This document shows, one piece after another, positions 1 to 6,309 of a DNA stretch of 30,534 nucleotides. Under the pieces are notes generated by a model. It had not been told where the DNA came from, ran no database searches, and saw only the letters and a list, made by a program, of their open reading frames with translations. The DNA comes from a virus, in IMG/VR virus record IMGVR_UViG_3300005529_000242, positions 1 through 30,534 of that record. One strand, given 5' to 3'. Positions within the stretch are counted from its first letter, which is position 1. The number at the start of each line of letters is the position of its first letter. Both the position numbers and the translations under genes were made by a program.

Positions 1-186
1 CACCAAGCCAAGGGCGTGCCGGACATCCAAGCTGCCGCGCTGGACGCCATCACCCATGTCTGCCGCGCCCGAGCTGATGTCTTTAAAGGCACTCCGGGCA
101 GAGCGGGCCGCCTCAGCCATTCCGGTCTGAAATGTGGCCGTCTTAGTTTGTAGGTCTACAGAAAGTACCCAAACCGGTTGCGCCAT
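1..186 (-). CDS. Tail tape measure protein, N-terminal fragment
   Basis: Only the first 62 residues lie in the window; the gene runs off the left edge. Its ATG follows the stop of the gp10-like gene by one base. The visible part begins MAQPVWVLSVDLQTKTATFQ and continues with an Ala/Ser-rich stretch (GMAEAARSARSAFKDI), which is typical of the N-terminus of phage tape measure proteins, where a short beta strand is followed by long helices. In the known siphovirus order the tape measure gene follows the tail assembly chaperones, as it does here after one or two small genes. In the virion it would fill the tail tube, set tail length and pass into the cell on DNA ejection. The assignment rests on position and this short N-terminus. 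Confidence 0.6.
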   Translation of the reverse strand, partial: MAQPVWVLSVDLQTKTATFQTGMAEAARSARSAFKDISSGAADMGDGVQRGSLDVRHALGLV

Positions 187-187
187 A

Positions 188-592
188 TTACCCTTTCATG
201 TCCTCTAAGCCTTCGGAGAGGCCCTCATAGTGTTTCTGTAGGACTTCATCCTGCACGGACTTAGCACCTTCCTCCGCCCAATGCAGAGCGGGGACGTTCG
301 CTTCCGGTGCGCCAAACTCTTGGAACAGCCCCCAATACGCCTCACGTGATGGACCTACGCGGGTAAGCACCCCATCGGTGTTAGTGGTTGTGTTCTTGTG
401 TATGTCTTCGGACAAAGTACCTTCCTCATAGGGAGCATTCTCCGAGAGAGCAGTTACAAGAATTTGGGCCGCGTCATTGTGGACCTTGCGGAGGAACTTC
501 TTAACGGTGTGTTGACTCCCGTTAGTGAAGGCTTCCTCTAGCTCATCCAGCCCTTCAATGTTGGTGACGGTTTGTATTTCAACGTCCGCCAT
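188..592 (-). CDS. HK97 gp10-like phage morphogenesis protein
   Basis: This 134-residue protein matches the HK97 gp10-like family in length and pattern. It has an N-terminal 'IEGLDELEEAF' helix, a lysine-rich middle (TVKKFLRKVHNDAAQIL), a 'NAPYEEGTLSEDI' segment corresponding to the family's P-x-(D/E)-T-G-x-L-x-x-S/D-I motif, and an 'AYWGLFQEFGAP' segment corresponding to the family's Y-x-x-x-x-E-F-G-(T/A). The ATG overlaps the previous stop as TAATG, so translation is probably coupled. In most HK97-type phages this gene sits between the head-closure and tail-terminator genes. Here it lies after the tail chaperones, directly before the tape measure. Its role in head-tail joining or tail assembly is inferred from the family. 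Confidence 0.7.
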   Translation of the reverse strand: MADVEIQTVTNIEGLDELEEAFTNGSQHTVKKFLRKVHNDAAQILVTALSENAPYEEGTLSEDIHKNTTTNTDGVLTRVGPSREAYWGLFQEFGAPEANVPALHWAEEGAKSVQDEVLQKHYEGLSEGLEDMKG

Positions 593-861
593 TAGTCCTC
601 GTCCTCGTTCGCTTTCCTGGGCGGGACATACGGAACCGAATGCAACAACCCTTCTATCGGCCTTTCCTCGAACTGGCGCACGGGCAACACCTCCGCTGTA
701 AGGGTGCCTGCGAAGACTTGATGCTTCTGCCCGGGGTATTCTTTACCGCGCTTCTCCATGAGGTCTAGCGCGTTGCCAATCGCGATTTCGCGCACGGGTG
801 AGACAAACGCGGATGCGTATCTCTCTTTGTTGTTGGGGTTGAAGACTACCGCGATGTACAT
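592..861 (-). CDS. Small tail-module protein, unknown
   Basis: An 89-residue protein starting MYIAVVFNPNNKERYASAFV. A strong ribosome site GGAGG lies 4 bases before the ATG, and the start overlaps the end of the chaperone GT frame by 16 bases. The N-terminal half (AVVFNP..KERYASAFVSPVREIAIGNALDLMEKRG) looks like a small alpha/beta domain, and the C-terminus is acidic (KANEDED). I do not recognise the family. Its place between the tail assembly chaperones and the gp10-like/tape measure genes suggests a structural or assembly role in the tail. It is coupled to both neighbours, by a 16-base overlap upstream and TAATG downstream. Confidence 0.6.
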   Translation of the reverse strand: MYIAVVFNPNNKERYASAFVSPVREIAIGNALDLMEKRGKEYPGQKHQVFAGTLTAEVLPVRQFEERPIEGLLHSVPYVPPRKANEDED

Positions 862-1726
862 TGTTCCTCCAATGGCTCTTTGATGATTTGCTCAAACGCG
901 GACGAAACTAGTTCTTCCGCGCCTTCCGTCCCGTTGTCCTTCAGCCGTTGGACCATTCCCAACGCAACGGCCCGTATCTCCGCAATCGTGCTGCCCTTCA
1001 TGCTGGAGAGGGCAACCAAAATACCGTGCTTAGTTGAGGCCCGGAGTTTGTCCGCTTCTTTCTCTTCCGCGTCACGCTGCATCCCGGGTATGAAGTCCCA
1101 CACCTCTACCGGGTCCGAGTCCTCCCCGCGCTTGGCGTTGTAGTACAAGGACGCAAGCAGAGCAATGTTAAAGCGGGCGTAGCGAACATCAACCATCCGC
1201 CGCTCTTCTAACGCTTCTAGCTGCGGCATCGTTAGCCCTTCAAATTCGCGCCAAGTAAGCCCGTGGTGATGGCGGCATATAGCCCACACTTCCGTCCAAG
1301 TGCGCGGAGCGTCCTCTAACGGGCGTCCACGCTCTGCGCGTTTGGGAGGGCCAGCCCTTTCTTGACTCGCTCTTGAAGCTTCTTTATCTCCGCGTGCATC
1401 CGCTCCATAGCTCGCGGGCAGGCGACACAGCACAGAAGGTCCATAACAGATTCCAGCTCTTCCGGGTCTAGGTTGGTGCATACTAGCCGGGAGACTTCCG
1501 CCGCTTCCTCCGGGTGATAGTGCTTCAACGCGGCGGCCAAAACTGTTTCAACTTCCTTGGTCTGCATGGCAAGCCAATTCTGTGGGGCCTTCATGCTCCG
1601 GCCTAGCTTCTCTTCTAGCTCTGCCACGATAACGACCGGGAAGGACAAAGAGTAATCGCTGTCATCCACGCGAAGAATCTGTCTCGACTTAACCGTTGTC
1701 TCAAACTTAACCTTTATCTCAAACAT
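846..1726 (-). CDS. Tail assembly chaperone GT (product of -1 frameshift)
   Basis: Predicted fusion made by -1 frameshifting at CCCAAAC (1340-1346): residues 1-129 come from the upstream G frame and 164 further residues from the -1 frame, about 293 in total. The -1 frame is open from the slippery site to 846. It includes the recognisable segment WAICRHHHGLTWREFEGLTM, a pattern seen in the T half of siphovirus chaperones. No good independent start and ribosome site for the -1 frame are visible; its first Met lies inside G and out of context. Known biology: G and GT proteins coat the tape measure and recruit major tail protein during assembly, then leave. The order major tail protein, G/GT, tape measure fits. 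Confidence 0.75.
1302..1346 (-). promoter_or_regulatory. -1 ribosomal frameshift signal in tail chaperone gene
   Basis: On the minus strand the zero-frame codons ctC CCA AAC form the heptamer CCCAAAC (1346-1340), which fits the X_XXY_YYZ rule. Directly downstream, GAGCGT (1334-1329) pairs with ACGCTC (1312-1307). This stem is extended at its base by GCGC/GCGC across one mismatch. The spacer is 5 bases if only the inner stem is counted. The zero-frame stop is in the loop. Confidence 0.75.
1316..1726 (-). CDS. Tail assembly chaperone G (zero-frame product)
   Basis: A 136-residue product when translation does not shift frame. The ATG at 1726 is chosen because GGAG lies 6 bases upstream; the more upstream TTG overlaps that ribosome site. 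The N-terminus (MFEIKVKFE...SRQILRVDDSDYSLSFPVVIVAELEEKLGR) is a compact domain, followed by helices ending KKLQERVKKGLALPN. The stop TAG lies only 21 bases past the slippery site, inside the loop of the downstream hairpin. It sits immediately after the major tail protein gene, from which it is separated by a perfect 11-bp hairpin. G would be the abundant form and GT the minor one, as in lambda-like phages. Confidence 0.75.
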   Translation of the reverse strand: MFEIKVKFETTVKSRQILRVDDSDYSLSFPVVIVAELEEKLGRSMKAPQNWLAMQTKEVETVLAAALKHYHPEEAAEVSRLVCTNLDPEELESVMDLLCCVACPRAMERMHAEIKKLQERVKKGLALPNAQSVDAR

Positions 1727-1750
1727 TGTGGTCTCCAAAAACCAAAGTTA

Positions 1751-1777
1751 TGCGGGTGAGATTTGGTCTCACCCGCA
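1751..1777 (-). other. Perfect hairpin between major tail protein and chaperone genes
   Basis: TGCGGGTGAGA (1751-1761) and its exact complement (1767-1777) make an 11-bp stem with a 5-base loop in the 58-base gap after the major tail protein stop. There is no uridine tract directly after it on the minus strand; the nearest is a T5 about 12 bases on. It is therefore more likely a leaky attenuator or a 3' mRNA stabiliser than a full terminator. Confidence 0.7.
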
Positions 1778-1784
1778 GCTTTAA

Positions 1785-2474
1785 CTACGATGGTGTTACG
1801 GAGTTTGAGGCCGCCGATGCTACCGAGCTGCCCTGTGCATTCTGCGCAGTCACCGTGAAGGTGTACGGCGTCCCGGTCGTCAACCCGCTCACGGTGATGG
1901 GCGAGCTAGCTCCCGTACCCGTGATGCTGCCCGGGCTGGACGTTACCGTGTACCCCGTGATGGCAGCACCGCCGTTGTTAATGGGGGGTGTGAACTGCAC
2001 GGAGGCTGCTTGATGCGCTGGAGTGGCCGTCCCGATTGTGGGAGCATTAGGCACCGTGGGAACAGTTGCACTCCGCACAACCGGGCCGCTGATTTGAATC
2101 TTGGCCGTCCCGGTTATCAGTTTGTCATCGGGAAATTCTTCGTCATCGCCCTGGACAATTCCCTCAAACGAGAGAAACCAGATAGACCCGGGCCAAACGA
2201 TTTGGAAGTTATAGAGCAGCCCCTTAGCCGCGATAAGCGCCGCTTGTGCAGCATCCAAGGGGTTGCTGTTGAACTTTGCGGTGACATCTCCGGGGGCCTC
2301 CATCGCGCCCTGGTACGTCTTGACGTTGCCCGCTGTCAACATAGACGTGTTTTCCGGTGTGTCGATTTTGTTGGAACCGCGCGAAATGCTTGTGCAGTCC
2401 AAGTTAAGGTTGACGTTTGATCCACCTACCGGCCCCACAATCACGAGTTTGGAGCCGTGTCCGATTGTTGCCAT
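1785..2474 (-). CDS. Major tail tube protein with C-terminal Ig/FN3-like domain
   Basis: 229 residues; the ATG follows AGGAG by 5 bases. Residues 1-135 look like a tail tube subunit (GSKLVIVGPVGGS..., LITGTAKIQISGPVV), with lengths and position that suit the gene between tail terminator and tail chaperones. After a VPTVPNAPTIGTA linker, residues about 145-229 have the hallmarks of a fibronectin type III repeat: an early Pro-rich start, AITGYTVTSSPG, LTTGTPYTFTVTAQNAQGSS and SNSVTPS. Surface Ig-like or FN3 domains on tail tube or capsid proteins are common in phages. They decorate the virion and may give weak binding to carbohydrates. The gene is bordered by hairpins on both sides, as expected for a product needed in many copies. 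Confidence 0.8.
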   Translation of the reverse strand: MATIGHGSKLVIVGPVGGSNVNLNLDCTSISRGSNKIDTPENTSMLTAGNVKTYQGAMEAPGDVTAKFNSNPLDAAQAALIAAKGLLYNFQIVWPGSIWFLSFEGIVQGDDEEFPDDKLITGTAKIQISGPVVRSATVPTVPNAPTIGTATPAHQAASVQFTPPINNGGAAITGYTVTSSPGSITGTGASSPITVSGLTTGTPYTFTVTAQNAQGSSVASAASNSVTPS

Positions 2475-2489
2475 GTGTACTCCTATTCA

Positions 2490-2508
2490 CACGGATTGCA
2501 GCTCCGTG
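2490..2508 (-). other. Hairpin in leader of major tail protein gene
   Basis: CACGGA (2490-2495) pairs with TCCGTG (2503-2508) across a 7-base loop, in the 55-base gap between the tail terminator stop and the major tail protein start. It ends just before the AGGAG ribosome site. It could protect the 5' end of a processed transcript; no poly-U tract follows. Confidence 0.45.
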
Positions 2509-2529
2509 CAGCGTGTTTTTGTTACACCT

Positions 2530-2964
2530 TTACACCTTGGTGACGAACCTAAGCCCGAGCAAAGAGCGATAAGCTAGACTCTTTGCGTCCGCATTGGGCA
2601 GGTACGGCATGTCCCGATCTTGCTCTAGGTAAGTGCCCATAACGACCGTTTCATCCGGCAGCGTCCCCGCGTATCCCACGAGTAAATCCCGGGTCACGTC
2701 AAGCACAGCGTCTCTGTCTGCGGGCGTATCTCCGTAGACATCGATTTGGAAGTTGTCCTCACGGGCGTTTACAGGCCCGGCGAATGTCTGCTCACGGACC
2801 CCTGTATAGCGATGCACCACGATGGCGGGCATCTGAAAGCCGCGCGGCAGGACATCTTGATACACCGCTGGCGGTTTCGGGTCCGGTACATTAGTTGCCT
2901 GTGCGAGCAAGGCAATTAGGGTCTCGTTAGCTTGGAGCAGCTCTACTAATGCGGCGGCCTTCAT
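2530..2964 (-). CDS. Tail terminator / tail completion protein (DUF3168-like)
   Basis: A 144-residue protein beginning MKAAALVELLQANETLIALL. The pattern resembles the DUF3168/gpU-like tail terminator family: an N-terminal helix (ALVELLQANETLIALL), then 'VYQDVLPRGFQMPAIVVHRYTG', a central 'DNFQIDVYGDTPADRDAVLDVTRDLL' segment (beta strand then helix) and a C-terminal strand 'YRSLLGLRFVT'. The ATG overlaps the stop of the head-closure gene as ATGA, so it is probably translationally coupled. The protein would cap the finished tail tube and join it to the head. The order connector, head closure, tail terminator, tail tube is the usual HK97-type order, except that the gp10-like gene is missing from this position. 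Confidence 0.7.
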   Translation of the reverse strand: MKAAALVELLQANETLIALLAQATNVPDPKPPAVYQDVLPRGFQMPAIVVHRYTGVREQTFAGPVNAREDNFQIDVYGDTPADRDAVLDVTRDLLVGYAGTLPDETVVMGTYLEQDRDMPYLPNADAKSLAYRSLLGLRFVTKV

Positions 2965-3293
2965 GCAATCCTCACAACATGGCAGTAGACTTCAACCCAC
3001 ACGCGGGGCCGGGGTATGCGCGGGTCTTTCGCATAGTCAACGCAATAGAGCGTGATTGTGCCGCTACCCGGGTCCGTTACCTGGAGATAGCCTTGTTTCG
3101 GCAAATTAACGGCGTCTGCATACCGCAGGACAATCATGTGCGTGGTCTCTGCGGCCTCTAACTGCGCTTGCTCCAAACGGCGGCCCGATAAGTCCTCGAT
3201 TGCCACACCCGCGCTAGGCGTAAGGACGGTTATCGCGTCCGTATCAAGGACATCCGCTGTATACCGCATCTCTTTTGCCGCGTGCTGTTTCAT
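2961..3293 (-). CDS. Head closure / head-tail adaptor protein
   Basis: 110 residues. Its length and beta-rich pattern (MRYTADVLDTDAITVLTPSAG, THMIVLRYADAVNLPKQGYLQV, RVWVEVYCHVV) resemble the SPP1 gp16/HK97-type head-tail joining family, which forms a ring under the connector and closes the channel after DNA packaging. The gene starts 8 bases after the stop of the gp6-like connector and overlaps the tail terminator by 4 bases. Sequence similarity within this family is low, so the call depends strongly on gene order. Confidence 0.6.
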   Translation of the reverse strand: MKQHAAKEMRYTADVLDTDAITVLTPSAGVAIEDLSGRRLEQAQLEAAETTHMIVLRYADAVNLPKQGYLQVTDPGSGTITLYCVDYAKDPRIPRPRVWVEVYCHVVRIA

Positions 3294-3300
3294 CGAAGCC

Positions 3301-3873
3301 TCAGAAGTAATGAATCTTAGGAATGGTGACTAACTCGGGGGGCACCCTTACTCCAACGTTTTCATACTGGAATGTAACGATGTCCGCTAAGTTCTCTTGC
3401 CAGCTCTGCGGCAGCGGTTCGGGAGTAAGCACCGAGTTAACTACCGTTGCGTGTCCAGCCGTGAAGGTGATGCGGACACAACCTGCTATTCGTTCGAGCG
3501 TGGTGGGATAAGTGAATCCCCGCCGGGGTTGGAGGATAGCCGGTTGGTTGTAAAGAGCAACCCAATACTGCGAGCTGTCCCACGGCGTCCACGTGACATA
3601 ATCGTCCTCTAGGACTTCCACTAGGTCCAAAGAGACGAGCGGCGGCAGCGGTATTAGCAACTCGCGTCCGGGGTAGGGAAGGCCGTCCCGATAGTCAATG
3701 AGTTGGCGCGGGGCGAGACACCGGTTAGTGATTCGCTCCGCGAACTCACGAGCGGCAGTGATGAGGCCGGTTAAACGCCCGTCATCAGCCGTAGCCGTCA
3801 GATTGATCCGCTTTTTGACGAAGTCCAACGTTATCGGCTCAGTAATGGTCTGTCCTGGAACTGTCTGCCACAT
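3301..3873 (-). CDS. Head-tail connector (HK97 gp6-like)
   Basis: 190 residues. The start 'ITLDFVKKRINLTATADDGRLTGLITAAREFAERITNRCLAP' is the typical gp6-like opening: a helix ending in residues that contact the portal (L-D-x-V-K-x-x-L/I), then D-x-x-L-x-x-L-I-x-A-A-R-x-x-x-E. A mid-protein PLPPLVSLDLVEVLEDD segment and a C-terminal 'LPQSWQENLADIVTFQYENVG' helix also match long members of the family. It forms the first adaptor ring on the portal vertex. A gap of 92 bases with a hairpin separates it from the capsid gene upstream. Confidence 0.8.
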   Translation of the reverse strand: MWQTVPGQTITEPITLDFVKKRINLTATADDGRLTGLITAAREFAERITNRCLAPRQLIDYRDGLPYPGRELLIPLPPLVSLDLVEVLEDDYVTWTPWDSSQYWVALYNQPAILQPRRGFTYPTTLERIAGCVRITFTAGHATVVNSVLTPEPLPQSWQENLADIVTFQYENVGVRVPPELVTIPKIHYF

Positions 3874-3902
3874 AAAAATCCTTTTCGGTCTCGGGTCAAA
3901 GA

Positions 3903-3932
3903 GGGCGCAACGCAGGGAGTGACGAAGCGCCC
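3903..3932 (-). other. Hairpin downstream of capsid gene
   Basis: GGGCGC (3903-3908) pairs with GCGCCC (3927-3932) across an 18-base loop in the 92-base gap after the capsid stop codon. No uridine run follows on the minus strand. It may reduce read-through to the connector gene or protect the 3' end of capsid mRNA. Confidence 0.4.
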
Positions 3933-3965
3933 CCGTTTGTCTAGTCAGTCGAGGTAAAAGGCTAA

Positions 3966-5246
3966 CTAGAAGTTGGATGACGCGAGCGCCAACGATTGAA
4001 TTGCTTCCGAGCGGCGGACGCGACCGTCAACACGCTGGTAGCCCAGAATGGTAAGCAAGCCCTCAAGTGCCTTGGGTTGGTCAAGGAACTTGATGTTGAT
4101 GCCCGCTCCACCACGGATGCCAATCTGATACCCGGCTTTGAAGTCCCCGAAGTACAGCGGCGTAGCGGATGCTCCAATCTCGTCCACGTTTGAGTCATAC
4201 GTGATTGGGAAGCCGTACAGGCGGTCCTGCATGTCCGGGCCAGTGATAAAGGCCGGGTTAAACAGGTTCGCCTGTAACTGTGCGGCCCGCAGCTCGATTC
4301 CGGTAGCAACCGTCATAAGGAAACGAGCATTCGGGCGGTACACCGGATTAAGCTTGCCGGTAAGGGTGAGGGCGGCAGTCAACGGAAGAGTGTTGCCGTT
4401 TGAATCCGCCGTTACACCGGTCAGCCCGGCGGCAACGTTCCCCTTTAGTCCTTGCGGCTGACTGCTACCACTGCCGGTCATAAAGAGAGCATCTTTCTTC
4501 ACGGCGATGGACTGAAGGAGGTCATCTTGGAGGAAGGACATGAACGCGGGAACGTCCTGCGTCAACTCCCAAGAAATATCTTCCGGGTGTCCAACCATGA
4601 AGGCAGACAGCGTGTATTGATCGATTGTTGGGCTGGTGCCGGTAAAGAGATTGGAACCGCTGCCCGTACCTTCCGCCTTGAGGGCCGCCGTGCCGTGCGC
4701 GGTCTTCCGGGGAAATTTAAGGTCCGTTGTGGTGGGAATCACAGAGGCGATGCTCTCAATTCCGATCACGGGCGGAGCCAACGGAACAATCTGCTGTTCA
4801 ATCACCACGGGAACGATTGGTACGCCAGATGTAGAGCCGCCCTCATAGCTGGCCGCGCTCAATCCGGGCACCTTGTAACCACCCAACTCATCCGCGCCCA
4901 AGTGAAGGTCAGCACCCGATGCGCCCTTGCCCGCGCCCATAATGTATGCGGCAAAGTCGGAAAGATATGCTTCTGTCCTCCACGGTGCCACCCGGCGAAA
5001 GGCAGCAACGCGGTTGCGCGGTTGCTCCACGATGGGCTGACCGTTCGGGAACACGGACATAATGGTGTTCTGCTCTTCCCGTGCGCGAACCGTGGTGGTC
5101 AATGACCGATACCGGGCCATCGCCGTGTTGTAGTTTTCGGATTCGGCGTCTGTCATGCCGCGTCCGGCGGTTTCAGCGGCCCTTACTTGTGCTTCCGCAC
5201 TCTCAAGGGCCTCTTTCTGTGCCAGCTTCATTTCTTGCAACGTCAT
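3966..5246 (-). CDS. Major capsid protein, HK97 fold
   Basis: 426 residues, the usual length for an HK97-type capsid with an attached delta domain. Residues 1-60 are a charged coiled coil (MTLQEMKLAQKEALESAEAQ... AESENYNTAMARYRSL), which in HK97 is the scaffolding delta domain removed by the head protease. The body has the expected signatures: VPIVPVVIEQQIVPLAPPVIG, a strand 'TDLKFPRKT', 'LQDDLLQSIAVKKDALFMTGSGSSQPQGL' (the spine helix followed by the conserved F-x-x-G-x-G-x-x-x-P-x-G-L) and 'LYGFPITYDSNV' near the C-terminus. GAGG lies 5 bases before the ATG. The S49 protease gene next to it is the probable processing enzyme. Hairpins lie on either side of this gene. Confidence 0.92.
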   Translation of the reverse strand: MTLQEMKLAQKEALESAEAQVRAAETAGRGMTDAESENYNTAMARYRSLTTTVRAREEQNTIMSVFPNGQPIVEQPRNRVAAFRRVAPWRTEAYLSDFAAYIMGAGKGASGADLHLGADELGGYKVPGLSAASYEGGSTSGVPIVPVVIEQQIVPLAPPVIGIESIASVIPTTTDLKFPRKTAHGTAALKAEGTGSGSNLFTGTSPTIDQYTLSAFMVGHPEDISWELTQDVPAFMSFLQDDLLQSIAVKKDALFMTGSGSSQPQGLKGNVAAGLTGVTADSNGNTLPLTAALTLTGKLNPVYRPNARFLMTVATGIELRAAQLQANLFNPAFITGPDMQDRLYGFPITYDSNVDEIGASATPLYFGDFKAGYQIGIRGGAGINIKFLDQPKALEGLLTILGYQRVDGRVRRSEAIQSLALASSNF

Positions 5247-5365
5247 ATTGTCCTCGTGCGCTTTTTGGCGCGGGTTGTCCCTATACCGCTTTGCGGGTTG
5301 GGTGTTAGCGTCGTTTTCAGCGATACGCGCCTAACGTCCGGGTACTCCGGCAGCCTTCGCGCATG

Positions 5366-5387
5366 GCCCGGGTCTTTTTACCCGGGC
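5366..5387 (-). other. Hairpin in 169-base leader of the capsid gene
   Basis: GCCCGGGT (5366-5373) pairs perfectly with ACCCGGGC (5380-5387) with a 6-base loop. It is in the untranslated gap between the protease stop (5416) and the capsid start (5246), the longest gap in the structural block. No uridine tract follows, so it is more likely an RNA-processing or stability element than a terminator. The remaining leader holds no ORF I would call. Confidence 0.5.
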
Positions 5388-5415
5388 GGCACTTAACTTA
5401 TTCAGCCCTGCCCGG

Positions 5416-6309
5416 TCAGCCCTCCGCTTTCGCCCGCTCTATCTCATGCCGGGAGTGAAGCGGGAATGCTGCGGATACGGCTTCCTGTGGTGGTAACAAA
5501 GCCCTGAAGAAATCGCGGGACGATTGCAGCTTGTCAACCATGCCGTGCAATAGCGCGTCACTGGATGAGAACATGCGACCTTCCCCGATGCGCTTTTCTC
5601 TCATGTATTGCGAGAGACGAGGGCCGCGCCCGGCTTGCACCGCGTTAACAAACCCCGCATGAACCTCTTGGAGCCGGGGTAACATTGCTTCTTTCGCGTC
5701 TGCTGATAGTGGCTTGTACGGTGACCATTCCGTCTTGAAGTCCCCGGAGTACAGCTCCGTAACCTTGACGCCCCAATCGTCCATCATATTTGAGACATCC
5801 AAATGCATCATGCGAACACCCACGGAGCCAACTTCACCACTTGGCGTGAGCGCGATGTCCCGGGCTTGGCTGGTGAGGTAATAAGCTGCGGAAGCGGACT
5901 GTCCCTCCACGATTGCAGACACCGGCTTGATTTTGGCTGCCGCCGCGATGAGTGCCGCAGTCTCGGGAACACCGGTTACCTCTCCGCCGGGCGAGTCAAC
6001 GGCCAATACGATGTGCTTAACTTCGGGATTGCCCGCTGCGGCCTCAACAGACTCACCGATGGTGTTGTAGTTGCTGCCGTACCACGAGGGGCCATCCATA
6101 GTTAGAACGCCCTGGATGGGGACAACCGCAACTTTCCCGGCTCCGGTTCCCATGGTGCGCGGCTTGGCCGCCTCCCACACACCGAGTCCATTGTGTAGTC
6201 CTGCATTTAGGTGCATGGCGCGTTGTAATCCGAGCAGCGCCGGGACGGCTGCGTCTTCCTTGATTGCCCAAATGGGCACGCGCGAAAGCAGATCGATTAG
6301 GAATTTCAT
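5416..6309 (-). CDS. S49/SppA-like head maturation protease
   Basis: 297 residues with clear S49 signal peptide peptidase features. There is a VAVVPIQGVL strand (about 60-69), 'IVLAVDSPGGEVTG' (100-113), the nucleophile segment 'GQSASAAYYL' with probable catalytic Ser140, and 'SGDFKTEWSPYKPLS' with probable catalytic Lys192. These make the Ser-Lys dyad of the family. There is no signal peptide or membrane span, which fits an internal prohead protease rather than a cellular SppA. The ATG overlaps the portal stop as ATGA. In the known portal-protease-capsid cassette it would cut the delta domain from capsid subunits and perhaps other head proteins. Confidence 0.88.
   Translation of the reverse strand: MKFLIDLLSRVPIWAIKEDAAVPALLGLQRAMHLNAGLHNGLGVWEAAKPRTMGTGAGKVAVVPIQGVLTMDGPSWYGSNYNTIGESVEAAAGNPEVKHIVLAVDSPGGEVTGVPETAALIAAAAKIKPVSAIVEGQSASAAYYLTSQARDIALTPSGEVGSVGVRMMHLDVSNMMDDWGVKVTELYSGDFKTEWSPYKPLSADAKEAMLPRLQEVHAGFVNAVQAGRGPRLSQYMREKRIGEGRMFSSSDALLHGMVDKLQSSRDFFRALLPPQEAVSAAFPLHSRHEIERAKAEG

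Noticed and set aside
846-1481. Independent 211-codon gene opposite no other feature, starting within the chaperone gene
   Set aside because: The first part is out-of-frame translation of the G gene; only the part after CCCAAAC looks like protein, so it is the -1 half of GT.
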